From NCBI GenBank assembly GCA_017554605.1, contig JAFZIA010000008.1, positions 1 to 35,901 on the forward strand: a DNA stretch of 35,901 bases. Direction: 5' to 3'. The notes under the pieces are model-generated. The model was given only the letters and a program-made list of their open reading frames with translations, was not told the origin of the DNA and ran no database searches. The position numbers were made by a program, and so were the translations under genes. The stretch's first letter is position 1. Every line of letters begins with the position of its first letter. Source of the stretch: Bacteroidaceae bacterium. GTDB taxonomy: Bacteria; Bacteroidota; Bacteroidia; Bacteroidales; Bacteroidaceae. Shown piece by piece: positions 8,898 through 16,737 of the stretch.

Positions 8898-9046
8898 GCT
8901 TATTTGTTTATAAAATATCGGGATTTCGAAAGAAAAGTATACCCGATAGCAAAAAAACATTCACTCCTCCAATTTTCTACCGCTAATAATAGACAGGATT
9001 GTTTTTAAGCCGGCAGCAATTTTCGGCTTGCCACACATACACACAC

Positions 9047-9079
9047 AAACAAAAAGCCTCTCAGCATAACTGAAAGGCT
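9047..9079 (-). terminator. Intrinsic terminator of the tRNA-Asp unit
   Basis: On the minus strand AGCCTTTCAG and CTGAGAGGCT form a 10-bp stem with one mismatch (9079-9070 and 9064-9055). It is followed by TTTTTGTTTG. It begins 6 nt past the second tRNA and ends the tRNA transcript. Confidence 0.85.
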
Positions 9080-9085
9080 CGTTTG

Positions 9086-9159
9086 CGGTGCGTACGGGAC
9101 TCGAACCCGTGACCCCATGCGTGACAGGCATGTATTCTAACCAACTGAACTAACGCACC
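9086..9159 (-). tRNA. tRNA-Asp (GTC), copy 2 in transcription order
   Basis: The 74-nt minus-strand sequence folds as a cloverleaf. The acceptor stem is GGTGCGT/ACGCACC with discriminator G. The anticodon stem CATGC/GCATG encloses loop CTGTCAC, giving anticodon GTC for aspartate. The T-arm is ACGGG-TTCGAGT-CCCGT. The 3' CCA is not encoded. It is identical to the copy at 9206-9279, and the identity extends a few bases into both flanks. Confidence 0.96.
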
Positions 9160-9205
9160 AAAAAATTAAAGAACTATCGGGAGTATTGTAAGAAAATTTG
9201 AAGTG

Positions 9206-9279
9206 CGGTGCGTACGGGACTCGAACCCGTGACCCCATGCGTGACAGGCATGTATTCTAACCAACTGAACTAACGCACC
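9206..9279 (-). tRNA. tRNA-Asp (GTC), copy 1 in transcription order
   Basis: Identical in sequence to the tRNA at 9086-9159 and separated from it by 46 bp. The anticodon is GTC, the discriminator base is G and CCA is not encoded. A canonical promoter lies about 45 nt upstream, so both tRNAs are probably made from one precursor ending at the terminator near 9047-9079. Confidence 0.96.
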
Positions 9280-9324
9280 AAAATTTCAAACTTCTCTTTT
9301 CGCAACCTTCCCGATTGCTGGGTG

Positions 9325-9355
9325 CAAAGATACAAAGAGTTTCTCTATCTGCAAA
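9325..9355 (-). promoter_or_regulatory. Canonical Bacteroidetes promoter of the tRNA-Asp pair
   Basis: On the minus strand TTTG (9355-9352), a 19-nt spacer and TATCTTTG (9332-9325) match TTTG-N19-21-TAnnTTTG exactly. Transcription should start near 9318, about 40 nt before the first tRNA. Confidence 0.78.
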
Positions 9356-9404
9356 TTTTTTCCAAACTTTTTTGCATTAAAGCTACAAAAAAGTACCATT
9401 TCGA

Positions 9405-9953
9405 CTATTTTTTACACTCAAAAGGAGTAAAAACACGCTGAAAAAGGCAAGCATCGTGATATTTTCCGCCACTATAGCCCCAATCTTTAAGGGTTGCCAC
9501 ACTATGAAAGCCGCAACGCTCAAAGAGCGAACAGGCAGCTCGATTATCGGCATATACGTATGCATACAACTGGTGTATATTGAGCATTTGTACAGAATAA
9601 TCACACAAAAGGGTAAGCGCCTCGGTTGCGTATCCCTTGCCACGGCTATCGGCAGCAAGCACAACACCCACCTCGGCACGGTGATGAGAGGGAGAATAGT
9701 CGAACAAATCCAATATGCCTACTACACGGTTGCTCGTGCGTTCCTCTATCATCAGGCGCAACTGCTTGTCGGTGTATATATCGTGGCTGTTCTCCCTTAT
9801 GTAACGCAGCAATCGGTAACGCGAATATGGTACCTTGCAGGCCGATACATACCACAGCCTTGTGTCATTCTCTATGTGCAACATAAAGTCGGCATCGGAG
9901 AGTTCGGGGGCACGCAACAGAATCCTGGACGACTGTAAGAGTTGTTCGCTCAT
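9405..9953 (-). CDS. GNAT-family N-acetyltransferase (RimJ/RimL-like)
   Basis: This 182-residue protein has the GNAT fold. The opening SSRILLRAPELSDADFM is typical of the RimJ/RimL-type group. AEVGVVLAADSRGKGYATEAL near residues 91-111 holds the acetyl-CoA pyrophosphate-binding motif (R/Q-x-x-G-x-G/A form, here RGKGYA). YAYVYADNRAACSLFERCGF is the usual C-terminal substrate-side segment. The family transfers acetyl from acetyl-CoA to an amine, often on a protein N-terminus or small molecule. The substrate here is unknown. It begins 1 nt after the glycosyltransferase stop codon, so the two are likely cotranscribed. Confidence 0.85.
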   Translation of the reverse strand: MSEQLLQSSRILLRAPELSDADFMLHIENDTRLWYVSACKVPYSRYRLLRYIRENSHDIYTDKQLRLMIEERTSNRVVGILDLFDYSPSHHRAEVGVVLAADSRGKGYATEALTLLCDYSVQMLNIHQLYAYVYADNRAACSLFERCGFHSVATLKDWGYSGGKYHDACLFQRVFTPFECKK

Positions 9954-9954
9954 T

Positions 9955-11145
9955 TCACTTATCCTTTCTTTTATAGGTATAACCCTCGGTTATCAGCACT
10001 CCGCTTTTTGTAGAGTATGTCGCTATTTTCAGACGGTTTTGGGGGACCTTCTCAAGAATATTGAATATATCTATATAACTGTAACTATCGGTATCGAAGG
10101 TTATTGTATCATAACCTTTGATACCCTTCTCAGTGAGTTCCTTTTGCAACCGCGTAATATCTTCGGCCACAATATACCTATGGTTGCCAGCGGATTGCTC
10201 TTTTTGCAAAATCTCACGGACCTCATCTACTGCCTTGCTGCCACCGACTACTATGGCGTTTATAATATAAGGTTTGTCGGCACTTCTCCTGCGGTGGCGG
10301 AACTGGTTGCCTACGTATGCCATCATTGCACGCACCCAAATGGCAATGCTGATGGGCAGGCTCACAAGCAGCGAGTAATGGGCATAGTGCTTGTTAAAGA
10401 ACAGCTGCATCGCCTGATAGAAGGTGTACACATAGCGGTAGGAGCTTTTCACTGTACTCTCGCCCTTGTAGTGCAGTATGCGCGAGGGGAGAAAGAAATT
10501 CTTGTATCCCGCCTTCATTATGCGGTAGGAGAGGTCTATGTCCTCGCCATACATAAAGAATGCCTCGTCCAAGAGTCCCGATTTGAGCAACGCCTCGCGA
10601 CGCAGAAACATAAATGCTCCCGAGATAATTTCAATCTCGTTTATCTGCTGCTCGTCGAGGTAACGCATATAGTAGCGTCCCCAGATGCGCGACTTTGGAA
10701 AGAAACCTGCCAAGCCCGACATCTTGGTGAATGCTACAAAGGGTGTGGGCAATCCACGGCGCGACTCAAGCGCAAATTTTCCGTCGGTGCGTAGCATATA
10801 AGCACCTGCACCACCCGCCCGTGGATTGGAGTCCATAAACTCGACAAACCGTTCAAAAGTATCCTCGGCAACAATAGTATCGGGATTCAATAATAGGATA
10901 TACTCTCCCGTCGACATTTGTATAGCCTGGTTGTTGGCCCTTGCAAAGCCGCGATTATCCTTATTCCAAATAAAATGCACATCGGGAAAGAGCGGGGTGA
11001 GGTATTCGCACGAACCGTCGGACGAAGCATTGTCCACTACAAAAACCTCTGTTCTGATATTTTGCGTGGCACGTTGTACCGAGCGCAGACACTGCTCGAT
11101 AAAGTATTTTACATTATAGCTTACTATTACTATTGACAGCTTCAT
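9955..11145 (-). CDS. Family 2 glycosyltransferase with C-terminal extra domain
   Basis: This 396-residue protein starts with the GT2 (GT-A fold) signature MKLSIVIVSYNVKYFIEQCL and VVDNASSDGS near 37-45. A NPDT motif near residue 87 stands where the metal-binding DxD motif lies. ISGAFMFLRREAL and DEAFFMYGEDIDLSYR match the acceptor-side region. Such enzymes usually transfer a sugar, often rhamnose, to a cell-envelope glycan. A hydrophobic stretch near 262-282 precedes a C-terminal region (about 295-385) that looks like a small alpha/beta domain and is not needed for GT activity. It is third in an apparent recR-led unit. Confidence 0.85.
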   Translation of the reverse strand: MKLSIVIVSYNVKYFIEQCLRSVQRATQNIRTEVFVVDNASSDGSCEYLTPLFPDVHFIWNKDNRGFARANNQAIQMSTGEYILLLNPDTIVAEDTFERFVEFMDSNPRAGGAGAYMLRTDGKFALESRRGLPTPFVAFTKMSGLAGFFPKSRIWGRYYMRYLDEQQINEIEIISGAFMFLRREALLKSGLLDEAFFMYGEDIDLSYRIMKAGYKNFFLPSRILHYKGESTVKSSYRYVYTFYQAMQLFFNKHYAHYSLLVSLPISIAIWVRAMMAYVGNQFRHRRRSADKPYIINAIVVGGSKAVDEVREILQKEQSAGNHRYIVAEDITRLQKELTEKGIKGYDTITFDTDSYSYIDIFNILEKVPQNRLKIATYSTKSGVLITEGYTYKRKDK

Positions 11146-11163
11146 CTTGCGACGGGGAATAGG

Positions 11164-11601
11164 TTATTTTGTACTTTTTCCATCCAACAGGGCATCGTAC
11201 TCCTTGCGCGAGGGGTAGCAATAGACGTGCGCCACAAAGCCTATCGCCACGCAATATATTGCACTTTTATAGTCGATAAGGAAATAGGCTGCCGCATTGA
11301 CAATTACGCAAATGGCAGTAGCCGTGCTGCGCATAATGCCCTTAGCACGGTACAGTTTGTCGAATGACTTGACATTGCTTTTATCGGCCTTTTCCAGTTT
11401 TCTGTTAAAATGAACTATTGCAAGGGGAATAAGGACAAGTGTAGCAATGCTCACAAGCTGCATAATATATTCCTTATTATCATCGAATGCAGCCTCACCA
11501 CTACCCGACGAGAAGACGAAGCACAGCAACGCAACAATAAACATTGCAATTGCCGAGTACCAAAAATATTGTTTCAGTTGATTTTGTGCCGAATATTTCA
11601 T
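11164..11601 (-). CDS. Small integral membrane protein, function unknown
   Basis: This 145-residue protein was not recognised. It has four hydrophobic stretches, near residues 12-31, 47-65, 93-110 and 113-128. A charged segment rich in Lys and Asp lies between the second and third (about 67-88), and the tail is charged. It lies between recR (16-nt gap) and the GT2 gene (18-nt gap), all on one strand, so it is probably cotranscribed. The tight spacing supports a real gene. Nothing indicates a specific role. Confidence 0.7.
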   Translation of the reverse strand: MKYSAQNQLKQYFWYSAIAMFIVALLCFVFSSGSGEAAFDDNKEYIMQLVSIATLVLIPLAIVHFNRKLEKADKSNVKSFDKLYRAKGIMRSTATAICVIVNAAAYFLIDYKSAIYCVAIGFVAHVYCYPSRKEYDALLDGKSTK

Positions 11602-11617
11602 TTTCTGTTTGCTTTTT

Positions 11618-12238
11618 TCAATAGGTTTTACCAGTGAAGGGTGTACGGTTCACTATGGAGCGTCCGAGGGTTATCTCGTCGGCATACTCAAGCTCATCGC
11701 CCACAGATATTCCCCTGGCAATAACCGACAGTTTCACATTGTACTGCGACAATTTACGGTAGATATAAAAGTTTGTGGTATCTCCCTCCATCGTTGAGCT
11801 CAGAGCAAGGATAATCTCCTTAACTTCACCCTCGGCCACACGGTTGACGAGACTCTCTATCTTGAGGTCGCCAGGAGAAACTCCGTCCATAGGCGATATT
11901 ACGCCGCCCAGCACGTGGTACACTCCACGGTACTGCATTGTATTCTCCACGGCCATCACGTCCTGAATATTCTCCACCACGCATATAAGCGAGTGGTCGC
12001 GCGAGGGGTTGGCGCAGATGGGACATATCTCGGTATCCGAAATTGAGTGACAGCACTTGCAATATACAGCCTCGCGCTTGAGGCGTATCATAGCATCGGA
12101 GAAGGAGGCAACCTCCTCCTCCTGCCTGCGCAGGAGATGAAGCACAAGACGTGTTGCGGTCTTGCGTCCGATGCCGGGCAGCTTAGTGAACTCATTCACA
12201 GCCCTTTCGAGAAGTTGCGAGGGATATTCCTGACTCAT
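11618..12238 (-). CDS. recR: Recombination mediator protein RecR
   Basis: RecR works with RecO, and RecF in many bacteria, to load RecA on single-stranded gaps. The 206-residue product has a helix-hairpin-helix ([18 protein letters not shown], 19-36), a zinc finger (C60/C63 and C72/C75) and a Toprim domain ([14 protein letters not shown], then [14 protein letters not shown]). The start chosen is the ATG at 12238, giving [10 protein letters not shown]. The open frame runs further upstream, but that part crosses the engB promoter and start and does not match RecR. It is the first gene of a four-gene minus-strand unit. Confidence 0.95.
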   Translation of the reverse strand: MSQEYPSQLLERAVNEFTKLPGIGRKTATRLVLHLLRRQEEEVASFSDAMIRLKREAVYCKCCHSISDTEICPICANPSRDHSLICVVENIQDVMAVENTMQYRGVYHVLGGVISPMDGVSPGDLKIESLVNRVAEGEVKEIILALSSTMEGDTTNFYIYRKLSQYNVKLSVIARGISVGDELEYADEITLGRSIVNRTPFTGKTY

Positions 12239-12258
12239 CGTTTTTTTATTTTCGGCTA

Positions 12259-12318
12259 CGAAGATACTGAAAAATTGCTTACAACAGACTGTTTTTAACG
12301 AAATAAACAGTATCTTCG
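12259..12318. promoter_or_regulatory. Symmetric divergent promoters of recR and engB
   Basis: TATCTTCG on the minus strand (12266-12259) faces recR, and TATCTTCG on the plus strand (12311-12318) faces engB. Each is about 20-30 nt from its start codon. They are part of a perfect 11-bp inverted repeat (12259-12269 and 12308-12318) with a 38-bp centre. Both have the TTCG variant of the -7 box. Confidence 0.55.
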
Positions 12319-12344
12319 CGTCTAAACTGTTATCATAGAAAAGA

Positions 12345-12956
12345 ATGAAAGATTTTGAGATAAAGTCGGCACGCTTTGTGATAAGCAACACCGACATCAA
12401 CAAATGCCCGCAGGACGGCAAGCCCGAGTATGCTTTCATAGGCCGTTCAAATGTCGGAAAATCGAGCCTTATCAACGCTCTCGCCCGCAACAACAAGCTG
12501 GCAATGACCTCGTCTATGCCCGGAAAGACACTGCTCATAAACCATTTTATAGTAAACAACGAGTGGTATCTTGTCGACCTTCCTGGTTACGGATATGCCA
12601 AGCGCAGCAAGTCACAGACAGCCACACTGGAGCAGATAATATCGTCGTATGTACTCGACAGAGAGCAGATGACGTTGCTTTTTGTACTCATCGACTCGCG
12701 CCACGAGCCGCAAAAGATAGACCTCGAATTTTTCGAGTGGCTGGGCGAGAACGGCGTACCCTTTGCCATAGTATTCACAAAAGCCGACAAACTGAAGAAG
12801 ACCCAGCTCGCATCGAACATAAAGGCCTACAAGGAGCGCCTGCTCGAGCAGTGGGAGGAGCTGCCGCCCGTCTTTGTAACCTCGTCGGAGACCGCAATGG
12901 GACGCGAGGAGTTACTGCAATATATTTACGAAATAAACCACACTACAGAACAATAA
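12345..12956 (+). CDS. engB: Ribosome biogenesis GTP-binding protein EngB (YsxC/YihA)
   Basis: EngB is an essential small GTPase in assembly of the large ribosomal subunit in many bacteria. The 203-residue protein shows the G motifs in order: G1 GRSNVGKSS (33-41), switch I region [13 protein letters not shown] (56-68), G3 [12 protein letters not shown] (78-89), G4 TKADK near 145 and G5 TSSETAMG near 185. Length is normal for the family. It is expressed from its own promoter divergently from recR. Its stop codon is 1 nt before the next start, so the downstream thioredoxin-fold lipoprotein is probably in the same operon. Confidence 0.95.
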   Translation: MKDFEIKSARFVISNTDINKCPQDGKPEYAFIGRSNVGKSSLINALARNNKLAMTSSMPGKTLLINHFIVNNEWYLVDLPGYGYAKRSKSQTATLEQIISSYVLDREQMTLLFVLIDSRHEPQKIDLEFFEWLGENGVPFAIVFTKADKLKKTQLASNIKAYKERLLEQWEELPPVFVTSSETAMGREELLQYIYEINHTTEQ

Positions 12957-12957
12957 T

Positions 12958-14055
12958 ATGAACCGACTGTTTACCGCCATACTGCTTTTTCTAACCCTCA
13001 CAGCCTGCACAAAGAATGGATACACAATAAAAGGCGAATACCCCGAAGCCCCCGACGGCACAAAAGTCTACCTTGCCCAGCTCGACGAGAATTTTACATA
13101 CGTCGACTCGGCTACAGTGAATAAAGGGCGCTTCACTTTCGTGGGACGGCAGGACACCCCCGTAGTACGTATGCTGCTCTCCTCGGTTGCCCTTGAAGGC
13201 GGTCCCGTTGTAATTGAAAACGGAAACATAAACGTAAAACTTAAATACGGCATACAACGCTGGGGTTCACCCCTCAACAACGACCTTCAGTTGTTCTTCG
13301 ACGAACGTGGCACAATGTCGCACCGCATAGAATCGGCTGTGGCATATATCGCCGCAAACAAGAATATGGGCGAGGCACAGCGCGACAGCCTGCGTATGAT
13401 GATAACAAATGCCCGCCGCGACTTTGTAAACACGCTGCAACACACTATAGGTGGAAATATGGACAATGCACTCGGTGCCTTTCTTCTCACACAGTCCGAA
13501 GAATATTTCTCACCCTCGGAGCTGTATTCCATAATGTCTATGGTACCCGAACATCTGCACGACAAGCGCTTCAATATTATATATGCCCGGGTAAAGGACA
13601 ATGCAGGGCGCAAGATGCGCGCAATAGCAACCTCCGTCGGTTGCAACTATATAAACTTTGAGCTTCCCGACATCAACGGCAACAAGATCCTTTTCTCGGA
13701 CATTATGACCAAGAACCGCTACACCCTGCTCGACTTTTGGGCAAGCTGGTGTCCTCCCTGCCGTCAGGAGATGCCCGCAATAAAGAAGATAGCAAAGGAC
13801 TACTCCGATAAAGGCGTGGCGGTGGTGAGCCTCTCGCTCGACAGCAAAGATAACGAGTGGAAAGAGGGTGTATCCTCGATGCAGATGACCTGGACGCAAC
13901 TGTGCGAACCCAAGAGCGGCAGCGCCGAGGTTGCATCGGTTTACGGAGTGGAGTCTATCCCCGAGCTTATCCTCTTCGACTCGAAAGGAGAGATAATTAT
14001 GCGTGGCGAGCCTGCATACAGAATTGCCGAAAAGCTACAGGAACTGCTTAAGTAA
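12958..14055 (+). CDS. Thioredoxin-fold lipoprotein (DUF4369 plus TlpA/AhpC-type domain)
   Basis: This 365-residue protein has a lipoprotein signal peptide with lipobox LTAC and lipidation expected at C17. The N-terminal region (about 20-115; GYTIKGEYPEAPDGTKVYL) resembles DUF4369, common before thioredoxin domains in Bacteroidetes. The C-terminal domain (about 228-365) is TlpA/thioredoxin-like, with the redox centre WASWCPPC (C265/C268) and a cis-Pro region in VESIPELILF. It likely acts in the periplasm as a disulfide reductase or isomerase. It follows engB by 1 nt and is closed by a strong terminator. Confidence 0.88.
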   Translation: MNRLFTAILLFLTLTACTKNGYTIKGEYPEAPDGTKVYLAQLDENFTYVDSATVNKGRFTFVGRQDTPVVRMLLSSVALEGGPVVIENGNINVKLKYGIQRWGSPLNNDLQLFFDERGTMSHRIESAVAYIAANKNMGEAQRDSLRMMITNARRDFVNTLQHTIGGNMDNALGAFLLTQSEEYFSPSELYSIMSMVPEHLHDKRFNIIYARVKDNAGRKMRAIATSVGCNYINFELPDINGNKILFSDIMTKNRYTLLDFWASWCPPCRQEMPAIKKIAKDYSDKGVAVVSLSLDSKDNEWKEGVSSMQMTWTQLCEPKSGSAEVASVYGVESIPELILFDSKGEIIMRGEPAYRIAEKLQELLK

Positions 14056-14070
14056 TATATTTTACAGTAT

Positions 14071-14111
14071 AATAGGCTGACTAAATATCGTTCTTAGTCA
14101 GCCTATTTTTT
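14071..14111. terminator. Intrinsic terminator between convergent genes
   Basis: A perfect 14-bp stem (14071-14084 and 14094-14107) with a 9-nt loop runs into a T6 tract at 14106-14111. It ends the engB-lipoprotein unit. It also stands 35 nt past priA, and could serve that gene, although the T-rich side on the minus strand is weaker. Confidence 0.88.
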
Positions 14112-14145
14112 GTGGTAAAAAGCATATTTGTTAGCCAGCTAAAAT

Positions 14146-16380
14146 TTACAGCGGATCGACGTCGTAGTACATTGTAATGCTGCGGAATTTCTTCTCCTCG
14201 AGAAGTTCCTTTTGCAACGCCAGGAGCGTCTCGTTAATACGGTATTGCGACAGATTACCCTCGACCTTAAGCACAATCTTGCGTATATACAACTGTTGTA
14301 CACGCGCAACGGGCGGAAGGTCGGGACCAAGCACACGGTGGTCGAAAAGCTGACGCATACGCTCGCCCAGAATATAAGAGAATTCCTCGAGCAAGGAAAG
14401 GTCGCGGTGCTTGGTATATACATATACAAGGCGATAGAACGGCGGATAGTGAAAGAGCATACGCTCCGACAGTTGGCTATCGTAAAACTGCATATAGTTG
14501 TTTGCCACCACCATAGGGAGCACAGGATTGTCGGGCTGCCGCGTTTGCAGATAGACCTTGCCCCGCCCGTTCTTTCTTCCGGCACGTCCTGCCACCTGAG
14601 CCATAAGCTGGAAAGCACGCTCCGAAGCCCTGAAGTCGGGGTAGTTCAACAGAATATCGGCATTGAGTATTCCCACCACTGCAACATTATCAAAATCGAG
14701 TCCCTTGGAAACCATCTGCGTACCAATGAGAATATCGGTCCTACCCTGCTGAAAATCGTTTATTATGCCCTCGTAAGCCGTGCGGGTGCGCGTGGTGTCG
14801 AGGTCCATTCGTGCGGTACGTGCCTCGGGAAATATCTTCAACAGGTCGTCCTCTATCTTCTCTGTGCCATAGCCCAAGTTAACAAAGTTATCAGTCTCGC
14901 AGTTGGGGCACATCTTGGGCGCGGGTATCGTGTATCCGCAATAGTGGCAGGTGAGCTTCGAGGAGTTCTTATGCAGCGTAAGGCTCACGTCGCAATGCTT
15001 GCAGCGTGGCACCCAACCGCAGGTACGGCACTCCATAAGCGGGGAGTATCCGCGGCGGTTCTGGAAAAGTATTATCTGTTTCTTCTCCTTGAGCGCGCGG
15101 CTCATAGCCTCGACGAGAGGGTCGGAGAAAGGACCGGTCATAAGCTTGCGCCGCGCCTGCTCCTTAATATCCACAATCTCAATCTCGGGTAACTGCAACG
15201 AAGAATAACGGCGGTTGAGGTTCACAAGAGCATATTTCCCTGTAGTTGCATTGTAGTAGGTATCTATCGAGGGGGTTGCCGTACCCAGGAGCGTCTTTGC
15301 CCCGAAGAACGATGCAAGCACCATTGCCGCGTTACGAGCATTGTAGCGCGGAGCCGGTTCTTGCTGTTTATAACTGTTCTCGTGTTCCTCGTCAACAATT
15401 ATAAGTCCAAGATTCTTGAAAGGTAAGAATACCGACGAGCGCACACCAAGAATGACATCGTATGGCTCGTCGCCCAACTGCTTTTTCCATATCTCCACAC
15501 GCTCGGCATCGGAGAATTTGGAGTGATATACTCCAATGCGGTTGCCGAACACCCTGCGCAGACGCTCCACAATCTGCTTGGTGAGGGCTATTTCGGGCAG
15601 CATATAAAGTACCTGCTTTCCCTCTCCTAACGCCTGTGTTATAAGATGGATATATACCTCGGTCTTTCCCGCCGACGTTACTCCGTGCAAAAGCACAACA
15701 TTCTTGTTGGCAAAATTCCCGTTTATACTCTCAAGCGCCTGTTGCTGCGCCTCGTTGAGAGTGTTCTGCGGTACAACAGCCGCACACTGCTCTCTTAGGC
15801 GGCCTATTTCTACTTCGTAGCACTCAAACACCCCTTTGTCTATAAGCTCCTTGCATATATTGGGTGATACAGCAGCAATCTCAATAAGACGATGGCGCGA
15901 TATTTCGCTTCCGTCGGCAGTTTGGGCAATAAATGTATTGAGCAGGCGCTTTTGCCGCGGAGCACGGCTCAGGGACTGCAGCATAAGGTTCAGTGCCGTT
16001 GCATTGCTGAAAGACGCTGCGAGACGTATGCGCTGCTCGGTCTTGGGCTTGAACTCACCTTTCAGTCCCTGCGGAACGGCCGCCTTGAAAATTTCGCCCA
16101 TACTACATAGATAGTAACGCGACACCCATTGCCACAGTTTGGTTTGCGTGGGGAGCACAATGGGAGCTTCGTCCAACAGTTCTTCTATAGGACGCACAAC
16201 ATACCCCTCGGGCTCATCGTCGTGCAGGCGTTGTACAAGCGCTGTGTAGTGCTTGCTCTTGCCCAATGGCACGGTGACGCGACACCCCTCGGCTATGCGC
16301 TCCTCAAAACCCTGTGGGACGCTGTACGTAAAGGTGTCGGCTAATGGCAACGGCAATATGACATCGGCAAATTTGGGCAT
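14146..16380 (-). CDS. priA: Primosomal replication restart helicase PriA
   Basis: PriA recognises stalled or repaired replication forks and reloads the replicative helicase. The 744-residue protein has an N-terminal fork-binding region (FADVILPLPLADTFTYSVP), Walker A GVTSAGKTE (233-241), the DEEH box (330-333) and late helicase motifs (GTQMVSKGLDFDNV; QVAGRAGR near 595-602). Eight zinc-binding cysteines are inserted between the helicase lobes at 451, 454, 460, 463, 478, 481, 491 and 494. Every expected part is present. It appears monocistronic. Confidence 0.97.
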   Translation of the reverse strand: MPKFADVILPLPLADTFTYSVPQGFEERIAEGCRVTVPLGKSKHYTALVQRLHDDEPEGYVVRPIEELLDEAPIVLPTQTKLWQWVSRYYLCSMGEIFKAAVPQGLKGEFKPKTEQRIRLAASFSNATALNLMLQSLSRAPRQKRLLNTFIAQTADGSEISRHRLIEIAAVSPNICKELIDKGVFECYEVEIGRLREQCAAVVPQNTLNEAQQQALESINGNFANKNVVLLHGVTSAGKTEVYIHLITQALGEGKQVLYMLPEIALTKQIVERLRRVFGNRIGVYHSKFSDAERVEIWKKQLGDEPYDVILGVRSSVFLPFKNLGLIIVDEEHENSYKQQEPAPRYNARNAAMVLASFFGAKTLLGTATPSIDTYYNATTGKYALVNLNRRYSSLQLPEIEIVDIKEQARRKLMTGPFSDPLVEAMSRALKEKKQIILFQNRRGYSPLMECRTCGWVPRCKHCDVSLTLHKNSSKLTCHYCGYTIPAPKMCPNCETDNFVNLGYGTEKIEDDLLKIFPEARTARMDLDTTRTRTAYEGIINDFQQGRTDILIGTQMVSKGLDFDNVAVVGILNADILLNYPDFRASERAFQLMAQVAGRAGRKNGRGKVYLQTRQPDNPVLPMVVANNYMQFYDSQLSERMLFHYPPFYRLVYVYTKHRDLSLLEEFSYILGERMRQLFDHRVLGPDLPPVARVQQLYIRKIVLKVEGNLSQYRINETLLALQKELLEEKKFRSITMYYDVDPL

Positions 16381-16403
16381 ATTCTTATTTTTTGTACCAG
16401 CTG

Positions 16404-16411
16404 CGAAGATA
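16404..16411 (-). promoter_or_regulatory. Candidate -7 promoter box of priA
   Basis: TATCTTCG on the minus strand, 24 nt upstream of the priA start. It is identical to the boxes of recR and engB and fits TAnnTTTG with one change. Confidence 0.5.
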
Positions 16412-16470
16412 ACTATTTTGCACTTAACTTTCGATTACTTTACACATTTACTTATGCACAAAAATCACAA

Positions 16471-16509
16471 ATAAAAAGATAGCGCACCAGTATATTCCGA
16501 TACGCTATC
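16471..16509 (-). terminator. Intrinsic terminator of the surface-protein operon
   Basis: On the minus strand GATAGCG (16509-16503) pairs with CGCTATC (16484-16478), and a short inner GTAT/ATAC pairing is possible. TTTTTATTTG follows. It lies about 50 nt past the small-protein gene at 16562-16729. Confidence 0.72.
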
Positions 16510-16561
16510 CACTACAAGAATTGAATTATACACCTCGCCGAAACGGGTTATAATCATTATA

Positions 16562-16729
16562 TTACCACATTATATTACTCCACGGATTATTGCCGTTCCA
16601 CCAGCTTTGCCTTGGCGCACCTGCAACAACATTGTCCTCTGATTTATCGGAGATTGTAAAAGATGCTGCAAGTATCTCTTTTGCACAACACTCAATCACC
16701 CTTGCCTCGGGTGCTATATATTTTTTCAT
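16562..16729 (-). CDS. 55-residue small protein, MKKYIAPE-type
   Basis: A complete short ORF (ATG at 16729, TAA at 16564-16562) begins MKKYIAPEARVIECC and ends in a tryptophan-rich tail, WWNGNNPWSNIMW. It starts 8 nt after the stop of the exported-protein gene at 16738, with a purine-rich AAAGGGAT stretch in front. A terminator follows shortly after, so it is the last gene of the operon. From memory, short proteins starting MKKYxxPE are frequent in Bacteroidales and are uncharacterised; this should be checked by search. No signal peptide or membrane helix is evident. The two adjacent cysteines and the W/N/G-rich tail could suggest a processed or metal-binding peptide, but that is speculation. 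Confidence 0.65.
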   Translation of the reverse strand: MKKYIAPEARVIECCAKEILAASFTISDKSEDNVVAGAPRQSWWNGNNPWSNIMW

Positions 16730-16737
16730 AATCCCTT

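Noticed and set aside
9835-10794. 319-residue plus-strand ORF
   Set aside because: It lies fully opposite the GT2 and GNAT genes, which have clear family motifs; it shows no motif of its own.
12239-12559. N-terminal extension of RecR
   Set aside because: It overlaps the engB promoter and coding start, and RecR proteins begin near the internal MSQEYPS start.
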